A stretch of DNA of 64,000 nucleotides from Deltaproteobacteria bacterium (lineage in GTDB: Bacteria; Desulfobacterota; Binatia; UBA1149; SPBQ01), in NCBI GenBank assembly GCA_029262375.1, contig JAJCZM010000051.1, positions 62,001 through 126,000 of the forward strand, in the 5' to 3' direction. Position numbers and translations under genes: made by a program. Under the pieces are notes generated by a model. That model saw nothing but the letters and a program-made list of their open reading frames with translations. It did not search any database and was not told where the DNA came from. Of the stretch, positions 43,700 to 52,145 are shown in pieces. Numbering within the stretch: position 1 is the stretch's first letter; each line of letters opens with the position of its first letter.

Positions 43700-44383
43700 A
43701 TGTTGGACATCGAACGCAACGGCGACGTACAGATTCTGCACCTGCGAAACGGTGAGAACCGATTCAATCGATCGTCGCTGGACGCCATCAACGGCGCACT
43801 CGACGAAATCGAAAGCGCCGACGACCCGACCGCCCTGGTCGTAACCGGCGAAGGTAAGTTCTTCTCGAACGGATTGGACCTCGATTGGCTCACGGGCGAC
43901 GGCGCGGGCGAGGTCGACACGTTTCTAGCCGACTTCGAAGGCCTGTTCGCACGTGTGCTCACGTTCCCGATGATCACCGTCGGTGCCCTTAACGGCCACG
44001 TGTTCGCGGGTGGCGCCATGTTCTCGATGGCAATGGACTTCAGGGTCATGCGCAGCGACCGCGGCTTCTGGTGTCTACCGGAAGTAGACCTGGGCATGCC
44101 GCTGCGACCCGGAATGAACGCGATCGTGAAGGGCCGTCTTCCGAAAGCGACGTTCCATCAGGCCATCGTCACCGGCAAGCGATTCAATGCCGAAGAAGCA
44201 CTGGCCGGCGGCATCGTCGATTCCACGGCCACGGAGGCCGACGTACTACCGAAGGCCATCGAACTCGCGCAAACATACGCGGGCAAGAACCGCGCGTCGC
44301 TGCGCGCGCTCAAAGAAGAGGGCTACAAAAACGAACTTGTCATCCTGCGCGCGGGTGCGCCGCATGCCACACTGACCGACTGA
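43700..44383 (+). CDS. Enoyl-CoA hydratase/delta3-delta2-enoyl-CoA isomerase family protein
   Basis: The product has 227 residues from ATG 43700. Oxyanion-hole motifs are 'FFSNGLDLDWL' and 'NGHVFAGGAMFSMAMDF', and 'CLPEVDLGMPLRPGM' contains the single glutamate (Glu in LPEVDLG) that marks enoyl-CoA isomerases of the ECI/PECI type. The short length, with a compact C-terminus 'LRALKEEGYKNELVILRAG', also fits that group rather than full hydratases. It would shift double bonds of unsaturated fatty acyl-CoAs so that beta-oxidation can proceed. It lies 21 bp after the COMT-like gene and converges with a hypothetical gene 30 bp away. Confidence 0.87.
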   Translation: MLDIERNGDVQILHLRNGENRFNRSSLDAINGALDEIESADDPTALVVTGEGKFFSNGLDLDWLTGDGAGEVDTFLADFEGLFARVLTFPMITVGALNGHVFAGGAMFSMAMDFRVMRSDRGFWCLPEVDLGMPLRPGMNAIVKGRLPKATFHQAIVTGKRFNAEEALAGGIVDSTATEADVLPKAIELAQTYAGKNRASLRALKEEGYKNELVILRAGAPHATLTD

Positions 44384-44413
44384 GCGGGCGCGGGCTTCTC
44401 TACCGGCTCGTTT

Positions 44414-44836
44414 CTACTGGACGTCGCGCGGAACCAGCCGCAACGTGTACGGATGCGCGACGAAACTTATGAACATGTCGCTCCAGTACTTCTCGCCCAT
44501 CTGCTCGGCCACCGCCTCGACCTTGTCGGGTGCTTCGTCGAGTCGGACCTTGTCGAATTCCTCGCCGCCGATTCGTATCTTCACGTGAGGCTTGTGTACG
44601 TTGCCGTCGATACGACCGCCGGCACGATTGCCGAGACGGATGTAGACCTGGTCGTCGATGACCACCAGCCAGACCTTCGACCAATGCCCGTCGCCGTCTT
44701 CCGTTTCAGTATAGAACTCGAGGATCTCGTCGTCTGCGTACGAGGCCGGATCCCACGCAGCATGCGCCGTCGCGGTCGATAGAAACAAAACGGCAACACC
44801 CAGAACGCCGAACGCAAACTTTCGGAAAATACTCAT
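44414..44836 (-). CDS. Exported hypothetical protein with beta-barrel-like domain
   Basis: The product has 140 residues. A signal peptide ('FGVLGVAVLFLSTATAHA', cleavage before 'AWDPAS') indicates export. The mature part alternates strands: 'ILEFYTETEDGDGHWSKVWL', 'VIDDQVYIRLGNRAGGRI', 'KPHVKIRIGGEEFDKVRL', then a helix and a final strand 'HPYTLRLVP'. This order recalls DUF2255 and the split-barrel flavin-binding proteins, but flavin-binding residues cannot be identified, so the assignment is weak. It is the gene downstream of the phytanoyl-CoA dioxygenase-like gene (26 bp gap) on the same strand. Function unknown. Confidence 0.7.
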   Translation of the reverse strand: MSIFRKFAFGVLGVAVLFLSTATAHAAWDPASYADDEILEFYTETEDGDGHWSKVWLVVIDDQVYIRLGNRAGGRIDGNVHKPHVKIRIGGEEFDKVRLDEAPDKVEAVAEQMGEKYWSDMFISFVAHPYTLRLVPRDVQ

Positions 44837-44862
44837 ACCACGCTACTCCCTGCTAGGAACGA

Positions 44863-45669
44863 CTACGCGTCCCAAACTATCCCGGAATCCGAACCACCGC
44901 CGAGAACTACGTCGACCGGTGTCTTCTTGTCGATGTGCCCGATCAATCCGCCGTAGATCGAGTAGCCGACGAGCTGCTGCAGGCGAGGGGAGAACTCCTT
45001 CACCAGCCGCGGAGGGATTCCGAGTTGTTGATTTTCTTGTTGCCTGATGAATCCGGCGCAGTAGTTCATCGCGACCCCGACACGCCGCTCGTTGGTCTTG
45101 TTCTCGCCACCCCCGTGCCAAAGGCTGCCGTGCCACACCAGCACGCTTCCTCGAGCCATCTCGGCGGGAATACTGTCGTAGTGACTCCCATAGATCGGCG
45201 AACTGTCGGCCGTGTGAGACCCGGGGATGATGCGCGTCGCACCGTTGGCTTCGGTGAAGTCGGTCAACGCCCACATCGTGTTGCAGACCGTCGCAATGTG
45301 CGGTTTGGCGAGCGGCAGCAGTTGGTCGTCCGCGTGGATCGGCTGCGCGGACTCGTCGCCGCAGATGCTGATCGACGACAGCGACGAGACCAGACAACCG
45401 GGATCGAGCACGCCTTCGACGATCGGCAGTACGTTGTCATGCACGGGAATACGACGGTAGACCTCGCCCTTCGCGAGCAAGTTGTAGATCCTAACCGTCT
45501 TGGAACCCTCGAAATCGTTGTCAGCCGGCACAACGCCGCACTCGCGCTCCAGGCGCAGTAGGTCGTACTCGAGGGCATCGATGAGATCGCTCTCGATCGC
45601 GTTCTCGATGATCGTGTAGCCATCGGCGGCGATTGCCGCGAGGTGTCGCTCTGATTCGTTCGTCGTCAT
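44863..45669 (-). CDS. Phytanoyl-CoA dioxygenase (PhyH) family Fe(II)/2-oxoglutarate oxygenase
   Basis: ATG 45669 is chosen because the family usually begins a few residues before the helix 'LAAIAADGYTIIENAI', as here; the frame is open further upstream without family sequence. The 268-residue product has the iron ligands H-x-D in 'QPIHADDQLLPLAKPH' and a distal His in 'LVWHGSLWHGGGENKT', followed by an arginine ('NERRVGVAMNY') for 2-oxoglutarate. Members hydroxylate or halogenate fatty acyl-CoAs and diverse natural products. It is divergent from the di-heme peroxidase gene over 143 bp. Substrate unknown. Confidence 0.9.
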   Translation of the reverse strand: MTTNESERHLAAIAADGYTIIENAIESDLIDALEYDLLRLERECGVVPADNDFEGSKTVRIYNLLAKGEVYRRIPVHDNVLPIVEGVLDPGCLVSSLSSISICGDESAQPIHADDQLLPLAKPHIATVCNTMWALTDFTEANGATRIIPGSHTADSSPIYGSHYDSIPAEMARGSVLVWHGSLWHGGGENKTNERRVGVAMNYCAGFIRQQENQQLGIPPRLVKEFSPRLQQLVGYSIYGGLIGHIDKKTPVDVVLGGGSDSGIVWDA

Positions 45670-45812
45670 TCCGCGACCGCGCACTCTTCGTCGCGGATAC
45701 CGAAATTGTCCGTGCCCGGCTGCCTTCATGCAACCCGTCCGCGAACCTCGTGTGCAAGTTGAGGCTGAGCGTACCCTCGCTATAGTCAAACTTTTGGAGG
45801 CCAAGCAAGACC

Positions 45813-46850
45813 ATGACCCATTTCCGCACGACGATGCTCCTCGCTGCATCATTCCTGCTAACGCTGACGGCAGTGACCGCTTGGAGCGACGATGCACCGG
45901 CGCAAGCGTTCACCCTCGAGGCCCCACTCGGCATCGACCTCGACGCGCTCCAGGTTCCCGACGACAATCCGCTGAGCGCCGAGAAGATAGAGCTCGGCAA
46001 GTTGCTTTACTTTGACGGTCGTCTCTCGAGCGACGGCACCGTTAGCTGCGCCACCTGCCATCACCCGGACAAGGGATTCACCGATCAGCTGAAGTTCTCC
46101 AAGGGGGTCGATGGGCAAGAGGGCGGCCGGAACTCGCCCACCGTCATCAACACGGCGTTCGGGTACTTCCAGTTTTGGGACGGGCGTGCGCCGACCTTGG
46201 AAGCCCAGGCCGGGGGTCCCATCGAGAATCCGATCGAGATGGCCAGTTCCCACGACGAAGCCGTCAAGACGATCTCAGGCATTGCCGGCTACGCGCCGTA
46301 CTTCGAGAAAGCCTTCGGTGACAAGACCGTGACCATCGACCGCATCACGAAAGCCATTGCCAGCTATGAGCGAACCGTTCTCAGCGGCAACTCGGCGTGG
46401 GATCGCTTCGTGGACGGCGACAAGGCCGCACTCAGCGAATCCGCGCAGCGCGGTCTTGAACTGTTCGAAGGCAAAGCCAACTGCACCCGTTGTCATGTCG
46501 GCTTCAACCTGACCGACGGACTCTTTCACAATCTCGGCGTCGGCATGGACGCCGACAAGCCCGATCTCGGCCGCTACGACGTCACGAAAAAGGAAGAAGA
46601 CAAGGGCGCTTTCAAAACGCCCACGGTCCGAGACATTCAGCGCACCGGCCCCTACATGCACGACGGCAGCGTGGCGACGCTCGAGGAAGTCATCGAGCTG
46701 TACGATCGCGGCGGAGAGAAGAACCAGTGGCTCGACGTGAAGATGGTCCCGCTGGGACTGACGGACGGCGAGAAGAAGGATCTGCTCGCATTCATGAAGT
46801 CGCTCGAGGGAGACTGGAAGCACGAGGCCCCCGCCAACTTACCCAAGTAG
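45813..46850 (+). CDS. Di-heme cytochrome c peroxidase family protein
   Basis: The product has 345 residues with a signal peptide ending 'LTAVTAWS'. Two c-type heme sites are visible: C79-x2-C82-H83 ('CATCHH') and C224-x2-C227-H228 ('CTRCHV'). 'FWDGRAPTLEAQAGGPIENP' between them and 'RDIQRTGPYMHDGSVATLEE' with its axial methionine are typical of bacterial cytochrome c peroxidases (CcpA/MauG superfamily). In the periplasm it reduces hydrogen peroxide with electrons from cytochrome c. It faces the peroxiredoxin-like selenoprotein gene, with a hairpin between, so two peroxide-handling genes converge here. Confidence 0.92.
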   Translation: MTHFRTTMLLAASFLLTLTAVTAWSDDAPAQAFTLEAPLGIDLDALQVPDDNPLSAEKIELGKLLYFDGRLSSDGTVSCATCHHPDKGFTDQLKFSKGVDGQEGGRNSPTVINTAFGYFQFWDGRAPTLEAQAGGPIENPIEMASSHDEAVKTISGIAGYAPYFEKAFGDKTVTIDRITKAIASYERTVLSGNSAWDRFVDGDKAALSESAQRGLELFEGKANCTRCHVGFNLTDGLFHNLGVGMDADKPDLGRYDVTKKEEDKGAFKTPTVRDIQRTGPYMHDGSVATLEEVIELYDRGGEKNQWLDVKMVPLGLTDGEKKDLLAFMKSLEGDWKHEAPANLPK

Positions 46851-46883
46851 GACCACAATTGGGACCATATGTAGGACCAAGAA

Positions 46884-46913
46884 ATCGGCTGAGACCTCGC
46901 GGCTTCAGCCGAT
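46884..46913. terminator. Bidirectional hairpin between peroxidase and peroxiredoxin-like genes
   Basis: Arms 46884-46892 and 46905-46913 are perfectly complementary over 9 bp with a 12-nt loop. The hairpin lies 34 bp after the plus-strand peroxidase and overlaps the stop of the minus-strand peroxiredoxin-like gene. On the minus strand the stem is followed by TTTCTTGG, a weak U-rich tail, so it may end both transcripts. Confidence 0.5.
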
Positions 46914-47471
46914 CGCGTCCAAGCAATCCCAGATCTTCTCGTGAGCGATGTGGTCGTTCGGATGAGCGCCCCTGTGTGCTAGTCGAACGACGCCTTCACG
47001 GTCGAGCACGAACGTACCCGACATCTGGTAGACATCGCCGGCCTTCGGCGTCGCGAGCTCGCGCCAGCGGCGCGCGATGGTCGTCAGGCTTTCCAGGAGG
47101 CTGGGGCCGAGCAACGTACGCATTCCTACCTTTGCCAGTCCGAACGCGCCGTAACCCGGCTCTCCGGGATGATCCACCAAGCAGGTGTGGCAGACGTCGA
47201 ATTGTTTGCAGAACTCCGCAGTGAAAGCCGGAGTGCCTGTGGTGACCAGAAAGATCTTGGCCTGCGCCCGCTCCAAATAGCCGCTGCCTTTCTCTTTCAG
47301 CTCAACGAGCTGATCATGGCAGGCGATTCAAGCGTAGTGACGAAGGAAGAAGAACACCGACGGCGCGCCGCCGGTAATCGTGCTCAGAGGCGACTGCTGG
47401 CCATCGGTGTGGAGCAGGGTAATGTCAGGAGCTTTCGAACCTTCGCGAATCATTCCAGCTTTGGAAGTCAT
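46905..47471 (-). CDS. Selenoprotein candidate: peroxiredoxin-like (AhpC/TSA-type) protein with UxxC active site
   Basis: One frame runs from ATG 47471 (GAGGA 8 nt upstream) to the stop at 46905, interrupted only by TGA at 47330-47328, codon 48. Read through, it gives 188 residues with a thioredoxin fold: 'GSKAPDITLLHTDGQ', then 'SVFFFLRHYA-U-IACHDQL', where relatives have 'FxRHFGCPFCREQ', and 'AKIFLVTTGTPAFTAEFCKQ', 'MSGTFVLDREGVVRLAHRG'. The TGA replaces exactly the first cysteine of the CxxC active site, leaving U-x-x-C. Conventional annotation would start at TTG 47276 and lose the active site. A stem-loop 20 nt after the TGA fits a SECIS. It likely reduces peroxides or disulfides. A point mutation (TGC to TGA) in a dead gene is the alternative, but the hairpin and intact frame argue against it. 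It follows bioB on the same strand. Confidence 0.85.
47297..47313 (-). promoter_or_regulatory. Bacterial SECIS-like stem-loop in the peroxiredoxin-like gene
   Basis: On the minus strand, six base pairs (47313-47308 with 47302-47297) close the loop CGTTG; a seventh C-G pair can shrink it to GTT. The loop begins 20 nt after the in-frame TGA at 47330-47328, the same distance as in the candidate at 16946, and presents G and U as bacterial SECIS elements do. Confidence 0.7.
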
Positions 47472-47536
47472 TTGGCAGTCCTCGGCCGTAGTTAACCGTC
47501 GTCGTTCCGTGTTGCCTGCGACGTTGCGTGTGAAGA

Positions 47537-48523
47537 TCAGGCAGCGTCGGTTTCCGCCGAGGCGGTCTCGGGGATGAGCGGTTCGATTCCGGCCTCGCGC
47601 ATCATCGTTTGATCGCCGTCAACATCGGGATTGCCCGTCGTCAACAGCTTGTCGCCGTAGAACACCGAGTTTGCCCCGGCCATGAAGCACAGCAGCTGAG
47701 CTTCTTCGTTGAGTGCGCTGCGTCCGGCCGACAACCGCACGACCGATTCAGGCATCATGATGCGCGCGGTCGCGATCATGCGAACGAGTTCGACGCCCTT
47801 CACCGTCTCGAGGTCGCCGAGCGGTGTGCCTTTGACCGGCACCAGCGCGTTGACCGGAACACTCTCGGGATGCTTCGGCAGGTTAGCCAACTCGATGAGC
47901 ATGCCGCATCGATCGTCGATCGACTCGCCCATGCCGATGATTCCGCCCGAACAAACCGTAATGCCGGCGTCGCGCACGTGCGCAAGCGTGTCGAGACGTT
48001 CCTGATAGGTACGCGTCGAAATGATGTCGCCGTAGAACTCGCGCGAGGTATCGAGGTTGTGGTTGTAGGCGGTGAGACCTGCCCGTTTCAGTCGAACGGC
48101 CTGATCGTCGGTGAGCATGCCGAGCGTGACGCACGCTTCCATGCCGAGATCGCGCACGCCGCTTACCATTTGTAGGACGTTGTCGAAGTCGTCGCCGTCG
48201 CGCACCTCGCGCCAGGCGGCGCCCATACAGAATCGGCTTGCCCCGGCGTCGCGAGCGGTCTTGGCGCTGCGCAGGACGTCTTCGACACCCATCAGCTTTT
48301 CCGTCTCTACACCGGCGTCGTAGTGCGCACTCTGCGGGCAGTAGGAGCAGTCTTCCGGACACGCGCCGGTCTTGATCGACAACAGCGAGCACAGTTGCAC
48401 CTTGCTCTCCGGATGATGCGCACGGTGCACACCCTGGGCGCGGTAGACCAATTCGAGGATGGGGGTGTCATGGATGGCTCGCACCTCAGCGAGCGTCCAA
48501 TCGTGACGCAGAGACGAGTTCAT
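47537..48523 (-). CDS. bioB: Biotin synthase
   Basis: The product has 328 residues from ATG 48523. The radical-SAM cluster cysteines C55, C59 and C62 lie in '[17 protein letters not shown]', the BioB-specific form. Also typical are '[20 protein letters not shown]', '[20 protein letters not shown]', '[10 protein letters not shown]', and '[20 protein letters not shown]' with the conserved Arg for the [2Fe-2S] cluster. It inserts sulfur into dethiobiotin. Other biotin genes are not in the window. The peroxiredoxin-like selenoprotein gene follows 65 bp downstream on the same strand. I see no BirA-like operator or biotin riboswitch upstream. Confidence 0.96.
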   Translation of the reverse strand: MNSSLRHDWTLAEVRAIHDTPILELVYRAQGVHRAHHPESKVQLCSLLSIKTGACPEDCSYCPQSAHYDAGVETEKLMGVEDVLRSAKTARDAGASRFCMGAAWREVRDGDDFDNVLQMVSGVRDLGMEACVTLGMLTDDQAVRLKRAGLTAYNHNLDTSREFYGDIISTRTYQERLDTLAHVRDAGITVCSGGIIGMGESIDDRCGMLIELANLPKHPESVPVNALVPVKGTPLGDLETVKGVELVRMIATARIMMPESVVRLSAGRSALNEEAQLLCFMAGANSVFYGDKLLTTGNPDVDGDQTMMREAGIEPLIPETASAETDAA

Positions 48524-48627
48524 GGGGGATTTCGTACTTCTATGTCAGCGAAATGGCAACAGAAACCGGCTGCGGCATGGCTTTCAGGCGTGAGGCCTAC
48601 AGGCGTCGGGGACGCGTCGGAGGGCGC

Positions 48628-49851
48628 TCAGGCGGCGTTTTTGCCCGCCGCCGGGCCGACTCTCAGCGTGATCAGCGTAATCTCGCGCGGCGTGGCCACG
48701 CGCACCGGCTGCCCGGTTACGCCGAGTCCGAGGTTCACATGCAGCCAGCTTTCGCCGCTGGTGTACGTACCGCGCGGGTAGCGCGTCATGAAGCGCGCGA
48801 TGCTGGCCCGACGACGACGTCCGATCGGCAAAGAAAGCTGCCCCCCGTGCGTGTGGCCCGACAGTACGAGCGCTGCGCCAAGGTCGGCGGCGTGGCCAAA
48901 CAGATCGGGACGGTGCGAGAGGATCACTTTCGGCCGGTCGCTGTCGGCGCTTGCCCAGAGCTCCGCCAGAATCTCGCTTTCGCGCAATCCGCGGGCCCAG
49001 TCGTGGCCGCGGTCCATTAGGCCGATCAAATCGAAGCCGGCGCCATCGTCCTGCGTTACGGCGATCGTATCGTCGCACAACACCGTGAAGTCGGTGTGAA
49101 AACGTAGTGCGTGCACGACCTCGTCGGTTCCCGTCGCGACATCGTGGTTGCCGAGGATGGCGAACACGCCCATGCGTGCCGTCAATCCCCCCAGCGCGGG
49201 GAACGTCTCGTGCGCATGATGAAGCCCGTCGGTGATGTCACCTGTGATCATGATCATGTCGGCGTCGAGACCGTTGATGTGATTCACATAGCCGGTAATG
49301 CGCTCGGCATTCATGAACTGCCCGAGATGAATGTCGCTGATCTGCGCGATCGTACGGCCCTCGAACGCAGCGTCGAGGCCGGCAATGGGCACGTCGATGC
49401 GATTGATCCACAGATGCCGCGATCCGACGCCATAGCCCCAGGCCATCACCGCACCGACACCGAGTAGGACGACCGTGCCGCCCACGCCCATGACCACGTT
49501 GAAGGTCTCGGGCGCGATGACGGTGCCGACCTGTCCGGTCGCGTACAGCATCGACCAGAGCGCAGCCCAGGCGACGGCGCCCACCATCAGGAACAGGAAT
49601 CCAAAAACGCAGGTGAACGCGAGGCCGGTATAGGCGCGACGCGCGGTCAGGCTAGGACCGGCCAATGGCAGCGGACGCGCAACGATGAGTCGATTGAGAA
49701 AGTAAATCGTCGCCGGCCCGACGAAGTGAAGCCAAGGGGGGAGGGAAACGCCGGCGAGGTTGCTGAGCAACCACGCCGCACAGACCCATTCGGCAAGGGC
49801 CACGAATACCAGAAGGAGAGAGAAGAAATTGGCCCAGAAGAATCTTGTCAA
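48628..49851 (-). CDS. Membrane-anchored metallophosphoesterase
   Basis: The product has 407 residues from TTG 49851. About five hydrophobic helices occupy the first 140 residues. The calcineurin-like domain follows with all metal motifs: 'IAQISDIHLGQF' (D-x-H), 'MIMITGDITDGLHH' (GD), 'VFAILGNHDVATGTDE' (GNHD), 'KVILSHRPDLF' and 'LVLSGHTHGGQLS' (GHTHGGQ). It belongs to the YkuE-like group with an N-terminal membrane part, whose members cleave phosphodiester or pyrophosphate bonds of lipids such as UDP-diacylglucosamine. No Shine-Dalgarno is visible near the TTG. The coiled-coil gene ends 6 bp upstream, suggesting one transcript. Confidence 0.9.
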   Translation of the reverse strand: MTRFFWANFFSLLLVFVALAEWVCAAWLLSNLAGVSLPPWLHFVGPATIYFLNRLIVARPLPLAGPSLTARRAYTGLAFTCVFGFLFLMVGAVAWAALWSMLYATGQVGTVIAPETFNVVMGVGGTVVLLGVGAVMAWGYGVGSRHLWINRIDVPIAGLDAAFEGRTIAQISDIHLGQFMNAERITGYVNHINGLDADMIMITGDITDGLHHAHETFPALGGLTARMGVFAILGNHDVATGTDEVVHALRFHTDFTVLCDDTIAVTQDDGAGFDLIGLMDRGHDWARGLRESEILAELWASADSDRPKVILSHRPDLFGHAADLGAALVLSGHTHGGQLSLPIGRRRRASIARFMTRYPRGTYTSGESWLHVNLGLGVTGQPVRVATPREITLITLRVGPAAGKNAA

Positions 49852-49857
49852 AAAATA

Positions 49858-50148
49858 CTACAAAGTGCGCGAGCGTTCGACGAGCTTCTCGCGAATGCGG
49901 TCGAGCTGATCAACCAGCTTGAGCCGCATGCGATCGACCGAGTCGCTATTCCCGTCTGCGAGAACTTCGCCGCCGGCCGTATCACCGATCTTGCGCACGA
50001 CGGAGTCCAAGCGCATTCGGACTTCGTTGAGTTCGGTGATCATTCTCGAGATCTCGACGTTAGCGTGATCTTTAGCAGTCTGCATCTCGGCCGACAGCTC
50101 TTTCATCACGTCAGATTTCTCAGAAACGGCTTTATTGTCTTCCTTCAT
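49858..50148 (-). CDS. Small coiled-coil protein of unknown function
   Basis: ATG 50148 is preferred because GGAGAG lies about 7 nt upstream; the frame is open 48 nt further. The 96-residue product is highly charged and almost entirely helical, with heptad-like spacing in 'SDVMKELSAEMQTAKDHANV' and 'ISRMITELNEVRMRLDSVV', a Gly-rich break ('GDTAGGEVLADG'), and a second helix 'DRMRLKLVDQLDRIREKLVE'. A helical hairpin is likely. No family recognised. It is followed 6 bp later by the metallophosphoesterase gene, so it may act with it. The 230 bp upstream (50149-50378) hold no gene that I can support. Confidence 0.6.
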   Translation of the reverse strand: MKEDNKAVSEKSDVMKELSAEMQTAKDHANVEISRMITELNEVRMRLDSVVRKIGDTAGGEVLADGNSDSVDRMRLKLVDQLDRIREKLVERSRTL

Positions 50149-50378
50149 CAATGCTCTCTCCGCTAACCAGTACCAAGTGTTTACAAGCCGTATCAAGCGT
50201 TATGACGACTCCATACGTGGGACGCAAGACTAGTGAGCGGATTGCCCGCATCCGTCCCCGCCCTGCAGTCATCTTGCAGCATCGATGCCAACCGGGATTG
50301 CAAAATCGTACGACTCGAGCCCTCGAGCGCCGAGCCAAGCCGCACATTCACGTACCAGCGACGATTCGATGACGGTCG

Positions 50379-51128
50379 CTAGCGGAACATGTCTTGGTCT
50401 TTCGGGCGCACCAGCTCGGCGGCTCGACCGCCCGCAGGAGTGTAGGAAAAGCCTCGTACCACGACTGCCGGCACACCATCAGCTTTACCCATGAGCAAAC
50501 CGGCTGCCGCCGCCAACTGATCGGCGACAGCGATCAGGGTGTGCTCGAGCGTACGTCCGGCCCAGTCGGTACTTCCCTCGTGGTCGTCGAGCACGGCCAG
50601 GCCGGCCGCTCCGATGGCGACGTCGAGTTGCCCCATGCGCCAGGGGCGCCCGAACGTGTCGGAGACGACGATGGCCGGTGTAGGCGTCAGCCGCTTCGCC
50701 AAGCCGGCGCGCAGCCTTTCGGCCGACGCATCGGAGTCCAGCGGCAAGAGCGTGGCCTGGCCTTCGCCGTGTTGATTCGAGCGGTCCAGGCCGGAATTCG
50801 CGCAGATGAAACCGGGCCCCGTCGCGGTAATGAGATGACCGTCGACCATGCGCAGAACCTCGATCGATTCTGCAAGAGCGAGTTCCACGACTGCCGGATC
50901 CTTTTCGTACGTCTCTGCGAAGCGGATCGCCTCTTCGCGCGGCTCAACATCGGCAAGCTTGACGATACGCCCCTCGGCTTTCGACACGATCTTTTGGCAG
51001 ACCACGACAACATCATCGGCGTGGGCGCCGCCCGCAGACTGCTCGATGGCGTCGGCCAGCATCGCCACGAGATCGTCGCCGGGTACGATGCTGGGAAGAC
51101 CGGGGAGGGGAATCAGCTCGATAGACAT
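50379..51128 (-). CDS. cofE: Coenzyme F420-0:L-glutamate ligase
   Basis: The product has 249 residues from ATG 51128, the length of a stand-alone CofE (no nitroreductase-like FbiB extension). Motifs are 'IPLPGLPSIVPGDDL', 'DDVVVVCQKIVSKAEGRIV', 'LITATGPGFICANSGLDRSN', 'TPAIVVSDTFGRPWRMGQ' and 'DVAIGAAGLAVLDDHEGSTD', which bind GTP and metal. It adds glutamates by a gamma-linkage to F420-0. It is the last gene of the cofG-cofH-cofD-cofE block, 9 bp after cofD. Confidence 0.94.
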   Translation of the reverse strand: MSIELIPLPGLPSIVPGDDLVAMLADAIEQSAGGAHADDVVVVCQKIVSKAEGRIVKLADVEPREEAIRFAETYEKDPAVVELALAESIEVLRMVDGHLITATGPGFICANSGLDRSNQHGEGQATLLPLDSDASAERLRAGLAKRLTPTPAIVVSDTFGRPWRMGQLDVAIGAAGLAVLDDHEGSTDWAGRTLEHTLIAVADQLAAAAGLLMGKADGVPAVVVRGFSYTPAGGRAAELVRPKDQDMFR

Positions 51129-51137
51129 GTCGATTGC

Positions 51138-52145
51138 CTACTCGATGATCTGGGCTAGCGCGAAGGCCGCCAGTGAGGCTGCAGCTTCCGGGCTACGGAT
51201 CAGAATGTCGCGCTCGACCATTCGCGGCTGTAGCCGGGCCTTGGGGTTCGTGGGGCTATCGGGATTAGCCGCCGCGCGGCTTGAACTCGCCGCATCGCCC
51301 GGCGCAACGACCAAGCAATCCATCACCCCGCGGTAGATGGCCGAGATGGCGCGGGAGTCGGCCTTGTAGCCCATACTGCGCAACATCGACGCCAGCGGCC
51401 CTTTCACGGCGCGCCCACCGATCAGCGGACTGACGCCTACCGTACGATCACGCGCGTCTCGTAGTGCGGCGCGTACGCCTCGTACGGCGAGAATCGGCCC
51501 CACGCTGACGAAGGGATTGCTCGGCGCGACGACGACGACATCCGCTTTGGCGATCGCATCGAGTACGCCCGGCGCCGGTTCGGCTCGCGTCGCGCCGCGG
51601 TACCGCACGGCTTTCACGCGCGGACGTCCACGGTGCTTTACCAAGTATTCCTGGAAGGGCAGCACTCCTGCCGCGTGGGTATCGACCATGGTACGTACAC
51701 GGTCGTTGGTGACGGGTAAGACGCGTTGCCCAATGCCGAAGCCCTTGCAGATCTCGGCCGTAACGTCAGCCAGCGAGCGACCGTTGCGAAGCGCGTCAGT
51801 ACGAAACAGATTGGTCGCGAGATCGCGGTCGCCGAGTTGGAACCACGGCGTGTCATAGAAACGATCCAGGGCGCCCTTCGCATTGAAGGTATCGCCGCGA
51901 ATACCCCAACCGCGCACGCGCGGCGCGACATCGGCCAACGTGTAGACGATCGTATCGAGATCGGGAGAAACGTGAAGTCCGAAGAACTCTTCGTCGTCGC
52001 CGGTGTTGACGATGACGGTCAGGTTTTTCGGAGCGACGACGCGTGCGAGGCCGCGAAGGAGCCTAGCTGCTCCCACTCCACCCGCTAGCAGCGTGACCTT
52101 CGTGTTGGATCTCGTAGGATTTCGTTTCTTTCGTATGGCCGCCAT
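51138..52145 (-). CDS. cofD: 2-phospho-L-lactate (or phosphoenolpyruvate) transferase of F420 synthesis
   Basis: The product has about 335 residues from ATG 52145 (TTG 52157 also possible), overlapping the end of cofH by 83 bp. Motifs are 'KVTLLAGGVGAARLLRGLAR', 'LTVIVNTGDDEEFFGLHVSP', 'DLDTIVYTLADVAPRVRGWG', 'WFQLGDRDLATNLFRTDALR', and 'DVVVVAPSNPFVSVGPIL'. It joins the lactyl- or enolpyruvyl-phospho-guanosine unit to the deazaflavin Fo, giving F420-0 or dehydro-F420-0. The guanylyltransferase CofC/FbiD that makes its substrate is not in the window, nor is the dehydro-F420 reductase domain. Bacteria usually use PEP, but this cannot be read from the sequence. Confidence 0.94.
   Translation of the reverse strand: MAAIRKKRNPTRSNTKVTLLAGGVGAARLLRGLARVVAPKNLTVIVNTGDDEEFFGLHVSPDLDTIVYTLADVAPRVRGWGIRGDTFNAKGALDRFYDTPWFQLGDRDLATNLFRTDALRNGRSLADVTAEICKGFGIGQRVLPVTNDRVRTMVDTHAAGVLPFQEYLVKHRGRPRVKAVRYRGATRAEPAPGVLDAIAKADVVVVAPSNPFVSVGPILAVRGVRAALRDARDRTVGVSPLIGGRAVKGPLASMLRSMGYKADSRAISAIYRGVMDCLVVAPGDAASSSRAAANPDSPTNPKARLQPRMVERDILIRSPEAAASLAAFALAQIIE

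Noticed and set aside
46905-47276. Reading the peroxiredoxin-like gene as a complete 124-residue protein from TTG 47276
   Set aside because: That product lacks the first strand and active site of the fold, while the upstream in-frame part supplies both together with a good ribosome binding site.
50151-50372. A 73-codon plus-strand frame in the gap upstream of the coiled-coil gene
   Set aside because: It lacks a ribosome binding site and family features; the region more likely holds the promoter of the minus-strand coiled-coil gene.
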